A DNA stretch of 64,000 nucleotides from assembly GCA_948470475.1 (NCBI GenBank), contig OX419338.1, positions 27,103,136 to 27,167,135 on the forward strand, given 5' to 3'. Positions 23,885 through 35,529 of the stretch are shown here, piece after piece; position 1 is the first letter of the stretch, and each line of letters opens with the position of its first letter. The stretch is from Galaxea fascicularis (lineage: Eukaryota; Cnidaria; Anthozoa; Scleractinia; Euphylliidae). The notes under the pieces were generated by a model. That model was not told the origin of the DNA, did not search any database, and was given only the letters and a program-made list of their open reading frames with translations. Both the position numbers and the translations under genes were made by a program.

Positions 23885-25610
23885 TTATAAGAATTAACAC
23901 ATAAAAACATTTCCATTTCATACTTAATTTTTAATTTTTGCCTTACGTTTGAAGGCGTTTATAATAGGAGTCAGATTTCTTCTGCAGTCCCATATATATA
24001 ATTTAGCAACTAGTATTAAATAGTTCAGTAAAGGGTAATTTGCGTAAATAATTCCAATCATGACATCTTGCAGAGTAAGATGGACAAATTCCCTTGTCAG
24101 TAGATAGAAGAGGTAAATCCTTCCAAAAGGGTTGCACAAGGCTACAGTGATTAAGGAGATGATGAAATGAAGTGTTTATCCTCTGAGATGTAACCTATCT
24201 TAAACAACTTTGTATTAGTAAATAGTATTGAGTTAAGGATTTTGTATTGAAATGCTTTTATGTATGGTTCAAAGGACACCTTATGCGGTAGCCAGAAAAC
24301 CTTTTTCAAGTGATCTTCTGACAAATTAAAGGTTTGTCTCAAGTATTGAGAATTGTTTGGAAGCTTAGCTTTTGAGCTTTTTATTAATGTGTAGTACTCC
24401 TTGTTTTCTATCGTTACCAATAAGGACATTTTAGAGGGGTGCTTTCATTAGTTTTTAAGTATAAAGGTACGGAGCGGTGAAGTCCTGCCCAAGTTAAAAA
24501 GTTAGTTTTGCCTATTTTGCTTGAAATAATCTTAAAAGAATCTGCGGTATCTATGTCAAATAAAAGATCGTTTACATAGATTATGCCATTTTCAAGAAGA
24601 GTTCCATAAAAGATGGGTTTCTTGTTTATTCGTATCTCTTTGTTGTTCCACACTATATGTCGCCATTCTTTTTTAGTATCATAACCGTCTCGGAATTCTG
24701 ACCACCACTGAAGTAACTCAGAATAAAAAAGTGAAGGAACATGATGATCTTTAATATCATAGTTGCAATAAAATAAAAAAAGACTTCCGTAACACTTCAG
24801 AGAAAAACGTAGGTAGCTTTTCCAAGCACCGTCATTCTCTCCAAAGATTCTTTTCAGCCAGGCTAATCGTAATTATTTTACCATACTTTCAAGATCGATC
24901 ATTTTTAGTCCGCCGTTCTCGTATTCATTTATCGTGGACAGTCTTGTTACTTCATCCGTTCCTTTCCATAAAAATTTAAATAATATTCGGTTCAACTCAG
25001 TTTTGGACGATTTCCTTTGGAGCAGGCAGAAGTGACAAGGCATAAACAAATTTAGGAATAATTTAAGACTTTATAACTGTCACTTTCCCATAAACAGAAA
25101 GACCTCTTGAAGACCAGACATTTACAGGTTTTTTTACAGGTTTGTACATTGTCCAACCTCTCGATAAAATTCTTTTCGTGCAGTAATTTAGTGTCATAGG
25201 AATAATAGACCCCAAGGGCTTTGATTGGTTGGCCACCCCATTTAATACCAAAGGGTTTTGACTTGTTATTTCTTAAGGAACCAACCCACATTCCTTCGGT
25301 TTTAGAGTATTTATCTTAAGACCTGACAGTTTCCTGAAAACTTCTAGGAGGTTGAAAAGGGCATGCGCAGAATCTCTGTTTGATAGAACTGCTGTCGTAT
25401 CATCAGCGTATTGGAGAAGCTTTGTTTCGTCTTTACCAATCGAGATACCTTTTATCGCTGTATTTTGTCGAGTTGCTATAGCAAGAGTCTCAACTACAAC
25501 CACGAATAAATGAGACAAGGGATCACCCTGTCTCACCCCTCGTTCCAAAACAGTCTGTAGTAAGACCATTATTAATAACACAACTTTGTATATGGAGAAA
25601 GCTTGCAGAC
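23885..25610 (-). pseudogene. L1-like LINE, 3' half of ORF2 (decayed)
   Basis: On the minus strand, in several frames, the RT core is followed by a C-terminal region. The core (25581-25273) has RGVRQGDPLS, the catalytic QYADDTT and a LSGLKIN segment. The next piece (25291-25052) begins MWVGSLRNNKSKPFGIKWGG. Later pieces (24653-23924) end in a VHLTLQDVMIGII segment and a LYIWDCRRN segment. Frameshifts and a stop between pieces show it is dead. The catalytic YADD is intact. The 5' end is truncated near 25610, the usual result of target-primed reverse transcription. The order and motifs fit L1/Tx1-type elements. Confidence 0.7.
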
Positions 25611-26199
25611 GTTTAATCGACTTTATAGGAATTAAGGAACAAGTGGAAAAGTTCGGACCCTTTTTGCTGGGAAGCGCAACAAGTGAGTTAAATGGTATTT
25701 TGTTTCGTCCTTTTGTTTAGAATCTTTTCGAGCAAGCGAGCGCGGTTTGACCACACGAGCACTTTTAGATTAAATGAGTAAGATTTCTGATTACAGTTAA
25801 ACCTGTATTAAGCGGACCCCATAGTAACTGGACACAAACCAATAAGTTTCGATTTCTTCCTTCTCGTATTCTCTGTGTACGACCTGTATCAAGTGGACAT
25901 TTCAATTACTCAGATGATTTTTATCACGCTGTATGAAGCCATGGAGTGTTTGTATGAGAATCTGAGCAGGAACAGACCATCAGCCTCTGGACCTTGCCAC
26001 CCAGAAAGGTGCCTCTAGTTGGCTTACTGTTTTGCCAATCACCCTGTTTGTGTTTGCGAGGACCACTTCAATGTGGATCACGCTATGATATGCAAGGGGC
26101 GGTTTTGTCATCTAACGCCATAATGAACTGAGGGGTCTGGAGGCGGAGATGCTTCGCATAGTGTGCAGTGGCGTTGAAATTGAACCAGTTTTGCAAGAC
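25611..26199. other. Intergenic; pogo-like terminal sequence fragment
   Basis: Around 25800-25920, 'aaacctgtattaagcggacc' and 'cctgtatcaagtggac' resemble termini of pogo/Tigger-type elements, but no full element is delimited. Otherwise nothing is seen. Confidence 0.25.
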
Positions 26200-26209
26200 A
26201 TCACAGGAG

Positions 26210-27030
26210 AGGAACTCACTGCAAAAAATGTGGCGTTCACCGTTTAGAAAACGCGCGGTGAATTTATGGAAAACGTGGCATTTTCCTACATTTACTGGTG
26301 TTCACCAATCGGAAAATCCAAGATTTTCCAAGTGTTTTGCGACCGGTGAATTCGAGTATTCGTTCCATTCTCCGGTAGTTTTCCCTTGCAGTGAACGCCG
26401 GAAAACGCGCGTTTTCTGGAGTTCACCAGGCGGTTAACACTTGGCGAATGTCTTGTTTGCCTACGTTCACTGAAGTTTTCCCGGTGTAAAACTTCACGTT
26501 AACCGGTGTTAACTATTGAAAACCGGCATTTTCCCTTGTTTTCCAGAACGGGAAATGCCGGTAAATTTAGCAAAACACACTGTTTTCCAGAATTCACCGC
26601 TCGGTTAACGTACGGAAAGTATAGTATATTCCCGTGTTCACAGAAGTTTTCTTGTATTTTCTGAGACGGTGAATGCAAGAGAATTCGAGAAAACGCATGT
26701 TTTCCAGCGTTCACCGTTCGGTAAATGTACGGAAATTATAGTGTATTCCTGCGTTTTCAGAGGTTTTCTTGTGCTTTTCTTGCATTTTCCCGGGTAGCAA
26801 ATGCGCGTGAATTCAAGAAAACGCTTGTTTTCCAGCATTCACAGTTCGGTTAACTGTTGGAAAATATCGTGTCTTCCTGTGTTCGCAGGAATTTTCTTGT
26901 ATTTTCTGGGACAGGGAATTCGGGTGAATTCAAGAAAACGCTCGTTATTTGGCGTTCATCGTCCAGTTAATGGGTGGAAAATTGGGCGAATTCCAACCTT
27001 TTTCTCAAGTTTCCCTGCATTGCCTGGTAC
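26210..27030. repeat. Diverged tandem repeat, period about 120 bp
   Basis: A module containing 'gaaaacgc(a/t)tgttttccagc(a/g)ttcac' followed by 'gttcggt(t/a)aa' recurs near 26569, 26688, 26816 and 26932. Weaker relatives lie near 26247 and 26398. Spacings are about 116-128 bp in the best part. Each unit is itself built from short TTTTCC/GGAAAA inverted words. This looks like an old satellite or minisatellite array. Confidence 0.6.
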
Positions 27031-27444
27031 GGTGGGTGTATTTGGGTGTTTTTCAGTGCGTATTGCCCGGCATCGTTCGCTCACTCCAACCCCGTGTCCG
27101 AGATATTTTTGCTCTCTCTACAGTCCCATGGCCTACCGGCTACCAATGTTCAGGGAACTAAAGTCCATTCCCTTCCCAGTCAGAACAACAAAAACAAAGG
27201 TGTTGTTAATTCAAAAAACATGATTTATTTAAAATTGTTCAAATTTACATGCAATGCGCTATAAGCGCTGTTTACTATCTACATTGTGTACAATTATTCA
27301 CATAAAATACAAGGGTATAATGTTACTTGTATTTTCTCACTCTAACAAACAATAACCATACATAGTCTTCAAAACCGGCACTTTTTGCTACTGGTAGGAT
27401 ATTCTGAATAATAGCATAGTAGTAGCTCAACCAATCAGAATGCT

Positions 27445-27481
<37 letters not shown>

Positions 27482-27570
27482 CCAAATATACACAGGACTG
27501 TCATTAGGCTTTGAAAAAGCTGCTCACAAAAGAAAGTAGGCGAACATAGTAAAGTCTCCAAAGCACCCTG
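27031..27570. other. No recognised feature
   Basis: AT-rich spacer between the tandem repeat and the retroelement fragment. Confidence 0.35.
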
Positions 27571-27575
27571 AAGGT

Positions 27576-28011
27576 AATTAGGGGAGCCAACACTGCCCCT
27601 GATGCGCGGCTGGATATAGTGATTAGGGTTTCTGGGAGAAGCAGAGGTCAGCCTTCTTCGATGTGGGAATTTGCCACCCAAATGCAGACCCCTACAGGGA
27701 TATGGATCCCGACCAGATTTTCAGGCAACATGAAGTTGAGAAGAAGCAAAAGTGCGCTGGCCGAGTTTTAGAAGTTGAGCAAGCTACATTCACTCCATTA
27801 GTTTTTAGCACGACAGGTGGAATGGCGGTGGAATATAAACGATACCATAGTAGGCTTGCTGAGTTGGTTGCTACAAAGAAGGGTGAAAGATATGCGACTG
27901 CTATGTCATGGATCAGAGCAAGAGTGTCCTTTGCGTTTCTGAGATCAGCCTTACTACGCTTGAGAGGTTGGCGAGCTACGAGAAGGGTCCCTCTAGAACT
28001 GTCGGACTCGT
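27576..28011 (+). pseudogene. Retroelement ORF C-terminal fragment
   Basis: The frame reads ...DARLDIVI-G, then [18 protein letters not shown], a [12 protein letters not shown] segment, and [20 protein letters not shown] before a stop near 28011. This block is the C-terminus of a reverse-transcriptase-bearing mobile element protein that is common in cnidarian genomes (recognised from memory of the family, not searched). The D-x-D...FFD arrangement may reflect a restriction-endonuclease-like fold. Only the 3' end of the frame is present. Confidence 0.45.
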
Positions 28012-28013
28012 GA

Positions 28014-29250
28014 AAGGACATGCAAATATTCGTTAAAGCTTTTTGAGAACGAGATTTTTTCTTCACATTTTTTTTATTTTCTTGGTAGACTTCCATATGA
28101 AAGGTCAAAAGGAAAGGTTTTTTTTAATTAAAATATTTGACATTTTTATTGCTTGTAAAATTAGGAGCAACCAATATTTTTTATTTTAATTTCGCGTCTC
28201 GTTTTTTTCAATCGATTGAATTTTTCTGACCAAAATCAATTCCTCTTCTTTTTAACTCGAAAGAATTTGTAAATGAATAGTTTTCTTTTTACGTATTCTA
28301 TATAGCATTATAATCTTTATTTTAGTTATCATGTTAATAATTCTTCTTCTTCTTCTTATTATTATTATAACATGCATGACCAGGTTACGTTGCGGAAGAG
28401 AACAACTCGCACTAGGGGCGAAGGTTATGTAAATTTATACAATTTATTCCTTGTTTTAGTTAGGGCCGACCCCCAAAACTGATCGGGTGTGCTGAAGTAA
28501 TTAAAGAAATTCGGGTTATGGTGCAACATTTTTCGCCGTATTAATAGTTAACTAAAATTAGTAGTTAACTGACAATTGGCCAAAAAAGATAGTAGTTAAT
28601 TGACAATTGACCGAAAAATTAGTAGTTAACTGATAACTAGGTACCCCCATTAGCACCCTCTGAGATTCTTTTGCCAATTGTGGGCTATCAGGTGATGAGC
28701 CCGCGGCCCCGTAACAGAATACATTCCACAGATGGCTTGTAAATTTTTTGGAAGGAATCTTAATCCTCAGGAAATGCAATTACAATATTTTGGTAATAAT
28801 TAAGGAACGAATCATGAAGGAAGGATGATATAACTTTATTCCTTAAGGTAAATGCATTCACAATTCCCAGCCACAATAAAAAGTGCTTTGGCATTTTTTT
28901 CATAAAGAAATCTATGAACAAGTCATCGTTTGATACACCCGGCTTATGGCCAGAGTGGCTGAGAGGTCACAGCAATTGATACATGTTACCGATATTTTAC
29001 GCGCGAAACGTGGTGGAATGACCAGCGCAAGTTTTCCACACACGCGTTCATCAAAGCGTAATGTGCGGTCCTTTATTTTACGGTGTACGTTCTGAGTTTT
29101 ATTTCAAAATATAAATAGGAAAAGTTATGAAGTTAATGCTAATATCCTATTCCTGTCACTCTGAATTCGCCTTTTTTTTATTTGCTGTTCTTACCCGACC
29201 TGACCTTATCGAACATGGTAATACACCCTGCACAAACCTGCACCATCCGC
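28014..29250. other. Intergenic with a short degenerate tandem repeat
   Basis: Three units of about 30 bp (28557-28640) repeat 'agtagttaactgacaattgg'. The rest shows nothing recognisable. Confidence 0.4.
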
Positions 29251-29261
29251 CTTCAACTAGA

Positions 29262-29396
29262 TTAGGAAGTCTAACCATTTGCAGATGTCATCTCAAAGGA
29301 AGCACTTTCATCTCAGTTATTTAAAGACCCTGAGTGTTGGTTCGGTCGGGGCTTTGAACCCACGACTTCCCGCACGGAGCCAACCGGTCGGCGATT
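29262..29396 (-). mobile_element. tRNA-derived SINE, partial copy
   Basis: Matches the tRNA-headed half of the SINE at 31763-32036, including 'aaagaccctgagtgttggt' and the B-box-like ggctttgaaccc on the opposite strand. The non-tRNA tail is missing. Confidence 0.55.
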
Positions 29397-29405
29397 ACGG
29401 CGGTC

Positions 29406-29476
29406 ACATGTGCCGAATCTAATGCAAATGAGAAAAAATATTGTTTTCCCTCATTTGCATTATATTCGGCACATGT
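29406..29476. repeat. Hairpin with 30-bp arms carrying ATGCAAAT
   Basis: The arms 'acatgtgccgaatctaatgc' and their inverse enclose about 12 bases. Each arm contains the octamer ATGCAAAT in opposite orientation. Likely a MITE remnant. Confidence 0.6.
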
Positions 29477-30147
29477 TAAGTTCGACGTTTAAACCGGGCC
29501 TTACTGTGTAGTAAACCATCATTGACTATTATCACGAATCTTGAAAAAGACGGAATATCCGTGGACAATCGATTAGTTGTTAATCCCATTTAACATCTTT
29601 ATTCTTCAACAAACAAAATCTCAGCGGAGGCACTGTTTATTATAAACACTAAAACAATCGGTTTAATGCTATTTGCTTGTTCGATATTCGGATACATATT
29701 ATTGTGCGGCTGTTGTTTAATTTGTGAATCATTTCACACAGTTATCATTGTTTATATCCAGTGGTTCGCGAATCCATAAATAGAGCTTGGTGTAGTTTAC
29801 AATGCCTTCTCAAGGTTTGACTAAACAATAAATTAGTCAATCGACGAATTAGCCGTCAAAATCGTCACGATTTAATACCTTGTTTTGCTTGAGAAAAATA
29901 GGAAAGATCAATATTGCTGCTCATCTGTTAGAGCAGTTTTCGGTCTATCCCTATTTAAACACCATTTAGGCAGGAACAAAAAAGGCCAAAAGTTGCGTAG
30001 CTATGGTTATTAAGATCCGTTATAAGTTCTCGTGGAATACGTGATCAAGCCTTAAGTCCCTCTAGATCTGAGGAGGCAAGAGCGTTCAGTTGAATGATAG
30101 CTAAACTTTCATCGTCGGATGATAATCCCCGTCTGAAGTTAGTCATC

Positions 30148-30453
30148 TTAAAATTCCGTATCTTCCACCACCAGCACTTTGAAGGTGACACTGTTGACAG
30201 TGTATTCTGCCACAGTGGAACGTTCTTGCTCGAGAAGTATGCGGAGCAACACTCTTGTGGCCTCAGGTAATCGACTGCTACATGGCAATTGACGCACGCT
30301 CCTGTGTCTCGATGTTACCTGTGTCACTGATCTGTTGACTGGTTTGAATTCAAAATCAGCGTAGTCACCTCTTCTGTCACTTAACTTTGATCCTATAGTT
30401 TCTTTTAGAAGATCACTTAGAGCCGGCGAGCGAGTTGGAGATAACTTCTTCAT
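30148..30453 (-). CDS. Small single-exon ORF, unknown function
   Basis: An ATG-started frame of 101 codons ending in TAA. The product is basic at the N-terminus (MKKLSPTRSPALSDLLKET), has a middle rich in R, S and V, and ends VEDTEF. There is no signal peptide, membrane segment or recognised domain. The composition is protein-like and the frame is longer than expected by chance in AT-rich DNA, but no splice partners, neighbours or paralogue support it. Confidence 0.3.
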   Translation of the reverse strand: MKKLSPTRSPALSDLLKETIGSKLSDRRGDYADFEFKPVNRSVTQVTSRHRSVRQLPCSSRLPEATRVLLRILLEQERSTVAEYTVNSVTFKVLVVEDTEF

Positions 30454-31284
30454 GTTAAATAGTTTTGCTTTCAGCTGGTATACAACACGTTATGTACGGT
30501 GATCAGCTATTCACTTCAAATGGTAGACGCCTCGGTCCTTGAGCTTTTTCCGGGCTCAATAACTGCATTCACGTCACGATCAAGGTCCTTTGCAATGCTT
30601 AGCTTTGAAAGAATAAAACTCTTTGTTTTGTAGAGCAAATTTAACTATTATATCTGTTAGGCATGTAACAAAAGAAGTATGTTTGTCAACGGCAGAATTG
30701 TAAGCACGGCATTGTTGTAATCCTAGCGTATTAGACCCCTCTCACGTAAATTTCTAAGCTTTCAGAGGTCGAATTCCACACCGTCACACGCAAATTACCT
30801 CGTCACGAGTTTTCCTTATTTGCTGGTGGGATTACGAAAGATAAATATTGATTAACTGGCCTCAATTTAATATCTTTACGACCAAAGTAAACAAATTAAC
30901 TGAAAATTAGAATAGAATAACAGAGAATAACGCAAGTTGCACAGACATTCGTGTTGATCCTCTAGATGTCCATCAAGGACTACAGGAAGTCATGAGTTAA
31001 TATAATGACAGTTGGTGTAGCGATACCGGCCGTGCTTGAGTGCGGTGGTGAATACTTTCGCTTGTCGTTGAAAATATTGTTATAAACTGCTGTCATCAAA
31101 TATCAAGAAGTAGCTAACTTCTAGTCTTCCACTGAATTATGTATCAGTCCAAAGTGAAACGAAACAAAGCTTGAAACCTTTTTTCTGTAGGAAAGTTATA
31201 AACGTGATTTTTTTTACCTGGGTGGGAAGCATACGCCATTCCTATCTACTAGAAGCGGAATTGGGCGTTTACAAGGGCAGAATC
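30454..31284. other. No recognised feature
   Basis: Intergenic AT-rich sequence with no repeats or frames that could be supported. Confidence 0.3.
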
Positions 31285-31440
31285 CTATTTCAAACTAACC
31301 GCTATTTGTTGACGAATAGCGACATGAAGTAAACCCAAAGACATGGAGGCGTACCAGTGAAAAGGGCAAATACAGTGTGGTTTCCCACAGATCGAAAAAG
31401 AAGCGATCTTTAAGGCGGGTTCTGCCAATACAGACTTTGC
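31285..31440 (-). pseudogene. Relic of a kinase activation-segment exon
   Basis: Two minus-strand frames together recall the activation segment of a receptor-type kinase: KVCIGRTRLKDRFFF and YLPF in one, PFHWYASMSLGL in the other (compare the family pattern of a DFG motif followed by W-x-APE). The DFG triplet is gone and a frameshift separates the halves. A shorter diverged copy lies at 32056-32140. It sits downstream of the receptor-kinase gene on the same strand, suggesting remains of a duplicated kinase. The similarity is by eye only. Confidence 0.3.
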
Positions 31441-31762
31441 CCCTAGCCAGTCAGAAACAAAGGATGGTAAAGATTCATTCTTCACTACCAAACAGTTACC
31501 TATTCACAGACTGAATTTTATTTTATTTAATATGCAGTGTTAGAGTTCATTCCCCCAAATGTTTTGAACTTCGAAACAAATGGCTGGTCTGATAATCCCG
31601 GGTACAATTAAGATTTAATTATTTATTCTATCTTTTGCATAATAATTTATCTCTCATATTTAAATTGTTTCTAAGTTTTCTCAGTGTTCTCATACTCATT
31701 TTTTCTTGGAATTCTATCCAAGGGGGAAAGGTGCAATGAGGTTATCCCTATGTGAAGCACCA

Positions 31763-32036
31763 ACCCAAGGTCAGCACTAGGGGTGGTCACAGCCAGGGTT
31801 CGTTACGTCCCTAGTGGTTCTTTAACGTCCCACAGAATTAATTGTGGAGAGTTGTGAGACGGGACCTCCGGTTTATCGTCCTTATCCGAGAAGACTAGAA
31901 AGTCTAACTATTTGCAGATGTCATTGGCAAAGGAAGCACTTTCTCCTCAGTTATTTAAAGACCCTGAGTGTTGGTCCGGCCGGGGCTTTGAACCCACGAC
32001 CTCCCGCACGGTAGTCCGGCGCTCTACCGGTCTCAG
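31763..32036 (-). mobile_element. tRNA-derived SINE, full-length copy
   Basis: On the minus strand the head reads like a tRNA: an A-box-like ggtagagcgccgg and a B-box GGTTCAAAGCC about 35 bp apart. A unique body follows, with a conserved end (aggggtggtcacagccaggg on the plus strand). A second long copy lies at 38489-38757 and partial copies at 29262-29396 and 5011-5057. RNA polymerase III transcription and LINE-dependent mobility are expected for such elements. Confidence 0.65.
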
Positions 32037-32055
32037 GGCATAGTTATACTTGTAT

Positions 32056-32140
32056 TTCAAACTAACCGCAATTGGGCTACAATTAAATATCGGCCTAAAC
32101 AAAGCCCAGAGACATGGAGACGTAGCGATGGAAAATTAAA
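32056..32140 (-). pseudogene. Second, shorter relic of the same kinase-like exon
   Basis: The text around 'ggcctaaacaaagcccagagacatggagacg' aligns with 31289-31370 (aaacccaaagacatggaggc), with numerous substitutions. It shares the decayed activation-segment region only, with several stops. The SINE at 31763-32036 lies between the two copies. Confidence 0.25.
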
Positions 32141-33239
32141 GGCAAGATTATATTTTATTTGGTAATTTTTAACAAGTTCAGTCCTGTTTCAGTTGTCCGA
32201 AGTAAATTGCTACTACTAACCTAGGTCTTATAAATAAGATTTTTTACCCTCTGTTTTCCATTGTATTTCCTCTTTCAACAGGAGTTTTGTTCCTATGTGA
32301 CCTCATCCTTTGCTTAAACTGGCCTTGGCTGTGCTTTTCTTCGGGAAATATGTATACCACGCAAGGAAGTGACGGGGCCATAATACAGAAATGTATGTTG
32401 CTCGGCGTTTATCATCCTACACTTTTTGAGTCCCCTCGTTACCTAGCCTGTCGTTTTGTGAAATTTGTTGAGGCGGGAGGTTAGTTATAAAATGCTTCAT
32501 TGAAAATAAGCACAACATAGACTCTTCTTATGATTTGGTGGGATAATACTATTACAATCGTGAAGATTTTCTTGTAGATTACGATTTGTAATAGCAGTTT
32601 CGTGCTTGGAAACCTGAAGTTATTTACGTGCTCTAAGGCACGCTCGCTTTTATGTGGGAAGATCGCGCACCTAACTAAAATTTCTAATATTAAAATTAAT
32701 AAAGAAATATACTCATTGAGCGCGCTGTTGCAATCATTTGTATAAGGTATGGGGAGAGAAGAAGTGTTCAGAGAAGCATACAGGAGCCCGTAGGCGGGTG
32801 TCTTTTCGCAATTTCTGAGTGATCCTTCCCCTTGTTTACCCTTCCTTGTTATCGTTGAAGTTGCGACGCCGACCGTCCCTTTAGCGTCCATGCCACAGCG
32901 TGCACCGTGGAACTGACGCAAAAAACCAGATTTTCAAGGTAAAAAGTCTACAACTTAAAACTAGGCCATGATGATAGATTAACCCTGTAAGTATAAAAAT
33001 CCGCGCTATCATGTTAAAGAAATCGCATTTTTACGTTCCGAAACAGACGATTTTAGTCAGTCTGCTGCCCCCAAACAATCCATTTCCTTCCCAATTATGA
33101 CCCTTTTATCGCGCATTCATACTTGAATACCGGTCCGTTGCAATGGCTCATTGATATGCGTAAATGTCGCACCATTTTCCCCGACGAGTCAACAAATTTG
33201 AATCTTAAAGTACTCTGGTAATGAACAGTTAGCATTTTG

Positions 33240-33390
33240 AAATACTTACTCCCCTTCATTTTGAAGCTCAACTCAAACAACACAAAACCAAACTGAATAA
33301 TGTTCTTTCGTACGCGTTTTTGTTACTGTTCAGGCAAACCTTCAGCGGTACTGAAACCTGCCCCAGACAGTGGTTATTGGAGGAAATGAT
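33240..33390 (-). pseudogene. Decayed duplicate of the receptor's fourth kinase exon
   Basis: On the minus strand it begins CCTCCAATAACCACTGTCT, matching the start of the exon at 35313 (CCTCCAATAACAGCTGTCT), and later repeats ATTCAGTTTGGTTTTGTGTT. The middle has an in-frame TGA and frameshifts. It lies about 1.4 kb downstream of the gene's last kinase exon, so it is a relic of a tandem kinase duplication. Confidence 0.6.
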
Positions 33391-34790
33391 GAACATCCTT
33401 TCGTTAAATCATATATAGAACGGTTTTCAGTTGAGTGTCGTAAAACCAAAACCAAACCAGTCACTCTGACCAATCACAGTGCACAAGAGACGCAAACAGC
33501 TCAGTAACCCAATCAGAATTTGAAGTAATTACATGCAACCGGCACCAAGGGGCGGGAAATGCCGCGCCTGCAACTAGCGATTGGTTTTGGATTTGCTTCA
33601 TAATGGCTGAGAGTGGCGCGAGTTTTGTCAACCAATCACAGAGTAAAGTACTAAAGCAAAACCATAGGAAATGCGAGTTTGATATTCATTTGAAAACCGT
33701 TCCATGTTAACTGTGCGGACGAACTTAAAGAAAAAAAGCCTGAAAAAGGTACATCTTTTTTATAACCTTGATGTGTGCAGAAAAGAGGGAAGTCGCGATA
33801 AAGGCGGCGCGAAAGGCGTATGAAGATCACGAATGATCTTGGGAATGGGGACCACATTAACTAGTTAGACGTCGGTTTAAGATTAAGTTTAAGTCTTCAA
33901 ACCAAGATTCAGCTTCTCGAAATCTTCAGTTGGCTAGAGCTCTAGCCGAAATACTCCAAGCGTTTTGTACGTCAACGAAAATGCCCCGATGCTGAAACTG
34001 GTCTAACCACTAACGATCTTGGGACTGCGGATTTATTAAATGTTGATTTTACTAGACAGTTCACGCTAACATGTACATCATACTAATTTATACTCACTCT
34101 CTGGAGTGCCGCCCAGGGGTGCATTTCTTGAAACCCCCAAAAAAGGTTTCGGGCCTATTTCGGTTGTTATCTAAAAAAGGAGACGTTTTCAGGCATGAAA
34201 TTTTGCAACAAATTTACCTTTTGTATCTTGAAATCATAGTAAAACACCAGCTTTTGAGGATAATTGGATCGCAGGTTTAGAAATGTTTTCGTGCCAGAAA
34301 CGTTTTCGGGACTTTCGACTAGCGGGTCAGGTCAGTGAAAAGCACGATGACTTTAACCTTAAACATGCCATTGCTTAGTCATGATTAATTCAGCGTGATA
34401 CAATTATCTCTCTCTTATGTTAACTTGTAACTGAATTTACAACTTCAGAGTTTAAATTCAGTATAACAGTACGTGGAATGAGAAGGGAGAAAAGTGCTTT
34501 ATACGTTAACGCATTTCTGTTTTTCTTACCTTTCACTTGAAATGAATACACATCAAAATTTCAATTCTCCTTCCTTGACCCTCATTTGCACCGAGCAAAG
34601 CGCGCTCAAAGTACATCGAGAGCTTTTTCCCCTAGTTATTTCATCTAGCTAGCTTAACGTTTCCGTAACCTTGGTCTAGCCCTATAATAGACAAACTAAG
34701 CATTCACAGCTTTTCTATGCAGCATTCCCAAACCAAGTTCTAAATGGTCCTATCAAATAACGCGGTCCTTAAAAGCACTTTTCTCAAAAT
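33391..34790 (-). other. 3' flank of the receptor-kinase gene
   Basis: No exons recognised. A candidate AATAAA polyadenylation signal on the minus strand lies at 34032-34037, about 750 nt past the stop codon; it is the first such hexamer I saw downstream. Confidence 0.3.
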
Positions 34791-34913
34791 TCACAAGGTG
34801 GTATCCCAGACATCGTTTTGGTACCACAGATTCTCCAGGAGGTCTCTAAGTTGCGACACGTTTGGCCGAACGTCCGCATCTTGTTCGAAACATAAATTCA
34901 TGACTTCATGAAG
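34791..34913 (-). CDS. Pseudokinase exon 5, end of C-lobe and stop
   Basis: A polypyrimidine tract and GCCAG acceptor precede 40 codons and TGA (34791-34793). The exon encodes the last helices of a kinase C-lobe: LHEVMNLCFEQDADVRPNVSQL keeps the conserved arginine that normally pairs with the APE glutamate, followed by LRDLLENL and a short tail rich in W and D. It joins the previous exon in phase 0. This is the C-terminus of the gene if the 7TM-kinase splice is real. Confidence 0.65.
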   Translation of the reverse strand, partial: LHEVMNLCFEQDADVRPNVSQLRDLLENLWYQNDVWDTTL

Positions 34914-35130
34914 CTGGCAAAAAGAAAAAAGAAATGAGAGAAATAAGAATGAAATAACCAAGAAAAAGCCGCGAAATGCCCTTACAAATCGTGTCTGTCT
35001 GAGTCATCACTTATAAGGATGGGGGGGAGGGGGGGGGGGTACTAAATCGAAAACTTTCGTGAGCGTGTTATGAAAGTAAAACCAGCAGGAAAACTATGTA
35101 AGACCTACCAACGTATAGACCTGAACTTAC

Positions 35131-35313
35131 CTCTTCAAATTCTTCAGCCTCGCGGCAGTTCTTAATCAGCTCAGACAACACAAAACCAAACTGAAGAATA
35201 TTCTTCCCCAAAATGTTCTTCATCGAGTGGCTATTTCTGCTACATTCAGGAAAATCCTCAGAGATACGCTGTGCCGAGCCAAACCCTCCCAAGACAGCTG
35301 TTATTGGAGGCAC
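35131..35313 (-). CDS. Pseudokinase exon 4, degenerate DFG region to helix F
   Basis: A clean TTGCGTCAG acceptor and GTAAGT donor bound 61 codons, phase 0 at both ends. VLGGFGSAQRI occupies the place of the metal-binding DFG motif, with Gly replacing Asp. The activation segment is short and has no APE. NILQFGFVLSELI aligns with helix F (usually DVWSFGVLLWE) but lacks its invariant Asp. Loss of the DFG Asp predicts no phosphotransfer and probably a scaffold or allosteric role. A decayed copy of this exon lies at 33240-33390. Confidence 0.65.
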
Positions 35314-35529
35314 CTGACGCAAGAAAACCATACATACTTGATTAGTTCATTGATTATTGGGCTTGAAGAAGTGACTTTTGTTTGCGCCAATTACTTGATT
35401 GTTGAAAAAGGAGCTTGGCGGTCAAACTTCACAGAAAAAGATAGTATTAGATTGATGAAAATGCCAACAGACAGCTGGCTACATGACTACATGTCGAAAT
35501 TAAACACTCGAAGCAGTGAAAGCACTCGA

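Noticed and set aside
26801..27264. Plus-strand frames of 70-140 codons
   Set aside because: They run through the diverged tandem repeat, with composition that follows the repeat units.
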